Below the pieces are notes generated by a model that made no database searches, was not told the origin of the DNA, and was given only the letters and a program-made list of their open reading frames with translations. The position numbers and the translations under genes are program-made. A stretch of 8,252 nucleotides of DNA, from assembly GCA_029938185.1 (NCBI GenBank), contig JAOZVK010000244.1:1-8252 (forward strand), read 5' to 3'. This DNA is from Bacteroidales bacterium (GTDB lineage Bacteria > Bacteroidota > Bacteroidia > Bacteroidales > JAOZVK01). Below are positions 7,078 to 8,252 of this stretch, piece after piece (position 1 is the first letter of the stretch; every line of letters starts with the position of its first letter).

Positions 7078-7770
7078 TTATTCCTGCAAAACCAAATCCA
7101 TACCAGGCATTTCAACTTCCAAATAACTAAACATATCGGTATCTTTTATATTTGGCATTTCAACACCGCTGATATTTGTTTCTTGTATTGCTTGTTTTGC
7201 TTTTTGGCTTATTATTATTTGACCATCTAATCCCCAAATATCATAATTTATATGATTTTTGAAATGTATTTTTTTTGAAGATATTAAATATAAATTTTCG
7301 GCTTGTATTTCAGTTTGATTTTGATAGTCTTTATATGATTTTATATCAGGCAAAACTTTAATATAATTATCAAAAATATTATCAATAACAACAAATTTTG
7401 ATTTATTATAAATTATTTCATCTAAATAATCGTGAATAAAATGTAGAACATAATATTTATATGATTTACCAAACAAATTTATTTTTGCTTCGTAGTATCT
7501 ATGTTTTGGAATTGTTAATGTTTCTAAAACTGATTTTAGTTTGGGTGAAATTACCAAACAATATGCATCGGGACTTCCAATATCCCAGCTAAGATAATCT
7601 CTTAATATTTTTGGAACACCTTTCCATTCTGTAAGTTTAAAATCAATTAAAGAATTTATTTTATAAAAACTCTCATCAGTAATTTTATTTACATAATCAA
7701 TCTCAGAGAAAACTGTTGGTGGAACACCTACATTGTCTTCAAGTATTGACTTTAAACGATAATAATCCAT
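7078..7770 (-). CDS. Immunity protein, Imm11/DUF1629-like, partner of the AHH toxin
   Basis: 230 residues, no signal peptide or membrane segment, so cytoplasmic. It probably binds and neutralises the AHH nuclease encoded just upstream. Features typical of the Imm11 (DUF1629, MXAN_0049-like) family: a W-K-G-VPKILRDYLSWDIGSPDAYCLVISPKLKSVL-type centre at about 49-82 (the family's pattern of D, a hydrophobic strand, then a serine-led helix); a tyrosine-rich strand KSYKYYVLHFIHDYLDEI near 102-119; a charged K/F strand at 166-171; and a second serine-led helix IIISQKAKQAIQETNISGVEM at 185-205. The last 25 residues after this core contain a second VEMP and may be an extension. The ATG lies 4 bp after the toxin stop (TAG CATT ATG) with no Shine-Dalgarno, which suggests translational coupling. 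In Myxococcus the related MXAN_0049 protects against the AHH nuclease MXAN_0050, which supports the pairing. The family call was made by eye, without a profile search. Confidence 0.78.
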   Translation of the reverse strand: MDYYRLKSILEDNVGVPPTVFSEIDYVNKITDESFYKINSLIDFKLTEWKGVPKILRDYLSWDIGSPDAYCLVISPKLKSVLETLTIPKHRYYEAKINLFGKSYKYYVLHFIHDYLDEIIYNKSKFVVIDNIFDNYIKVLPDIKSYKDYQNQTEIQAENLYLISSKKIHFKNHINYDIWGLDGQIIISQKAKQAIQETNISGVEMPNIKDTDMFSYLEVEMPGMDLVLQE

Positions 7771-7774
7771 AATG

Positions 7775-8252
7775 CTATTTATATAGGTTGTTTATTTTAG
7801 TTCCCTTAATAATACAATCCTCTTTAATCAATAATTCTATTTCCTTAATTTTTTTGTATAATCTATTCTGAAATAATTTGATTTTTGTCTCCTGTTTTAG
7901 AGTTTTATTTATAATCGTTTTTGAATATATTTCAGCAATTGTTTCTTTTATTTTTCTTTGATATTTTGGATGGTTAGCATGAATCCCTCCTGTGCTTTTA
8001 AGAAACTTTTTAACCAAAATTCCATTATCTATAGTATTGAATTTCAGCACACCTCCATTATTGAAAAAATATTGTAATTCTTTTGAATTTTCCAATAATT
8101 CAACTGGAATAATATGATGTGCTTCATATTCCTTTATAAATTCGTCCCAGGTTTTTCCCGATTTTTCAAACTGTTCTTTATATAATGCTTTTGTTTCAGC
8201 ATGGTTTTTTATATTGTTTCTTAATTCTGTCGATTTTCTAAAATGTTTGGCA
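7775..8252 (-). CDS. Polymorphic toxin, C-terminal AHH nuclease domain (5' end outside window)
   Basis: 158 complete codons are visible before the TAG stop, and the frame stays open to the right edge, so the N-terminal part is missing. Counting from the first full codon at 8251: residues 1-40 are helical and charged (KSTELRNNIK, KTWDEFIK); 43-51 are EAHHIIPVE, the defining AHH motif with H45 and H46; 72-77 are N-TIDNG; 86-97 are KSTGGIHANHPKY with H91 and H94; a lysine-rich helical tail follows. The order AHH, N...N-G, H..HP.Y is that of the AHH family (HNH/EndoVII superfamily, metal-dependent nuclease). The expected role is to cleave nucleic acid in a competing cell after delivery. The delivery route (type VI, type IX, RHS or other) cannot be told because the N-terminus is absent. 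A TTG at 8095 could be mistaken for the start, but it lies inside the domain just after the catalytic motif, so a start there would make a dead protein. An immunity gene follows 4 bp downstream. Confidence 0.88.
   Translation of the reverse strand, partial: AKHFRKSTELRNNIKNHAETKALYKEQFEKSGKTWDEFIKEYEAHHIIPVELLENSKELQYFFNNGGVLKFNTIDNGILVKKFLKSTGGIHANHPKYQRKIKETIAEIYSKTIINKTLKQETKIKLFQNRLYKKIKEIELLIKEDCIIKGTKINNLYK

Noticed and set aside
7775..8095. A free-standing 106-residue gene starting at TTG 8095.
   Set aside because: The frame continues upstream without a stop through the AHH motif to the window edge, so this is only the C-terminal part of a longer toxin.

Overview
The window is very A+T-rich. 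Its genes lack Shine-Dalgarno sequences, and the divergent intergenic region holds two matches to the Bacteroidota -7 promoter box (TAnnTTTG). The longest gene encodes a giant secreted protein with lamin-tail domains and a FlgD-like C-terminus of a kind common in Bacteroidota. Together these point to a low-G+C member of the Bacteroidota (Bacteroidales, Flavobacteriales or a relative); the sequence alone does not give the genus.

Layout, left to right. (1) Positions 71-5827, minus strand: one 1918-residue exported multidomain protein. It has a signal peptide, an N-terminal beta-sandwich module, three tandem units of about 265 residues, a LamG/jelly-roll-like module, Ig-like and lamin-tail domains, and a FlgD-like C-terminal domain. 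(2) Positions 5828-5939: a 112-bp divergent intergenic region with two candidate promoters facing each other. (3) Positions 5940-6929, plus strand: aspartate-semialdehyde dehydrogenase (asd), a housekeeping gene of lysine, threonine, methionine and diaminopimelate synthesis, with all key catalytic residues. (4) Positions 6930-7077: a convergent intergenic region holding a remnant of an AHH nuclease domain and a 33-bp palindrome. (5) Positions 7078-8252, minus strand: an immunity gene of the Imm11/DUF1629 type, preceded by the 3' part of a polymorphic-toxin gene whose C-terminal domain is an AHH (HNH/EndoVII superfamily) nuclease. The toxin gene runs off the right edge of the window.

The most interesting region is the right end, which forms a polymorphic toxin/immunity module. 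Toxin and immunity genes are 4 bp apart and surely co-transcribed. Just after the immunity gene, a short fragment repeats the toxin's active-site segment (35 of 38 bases identical, about 1.1 kb away) and then hits a stop codon. It looks like the scar of a second, displaced toxin tip, and a palindromic repeat sits at its edge. The giant protein and asd appear functionally unrelated to this module and to each other.
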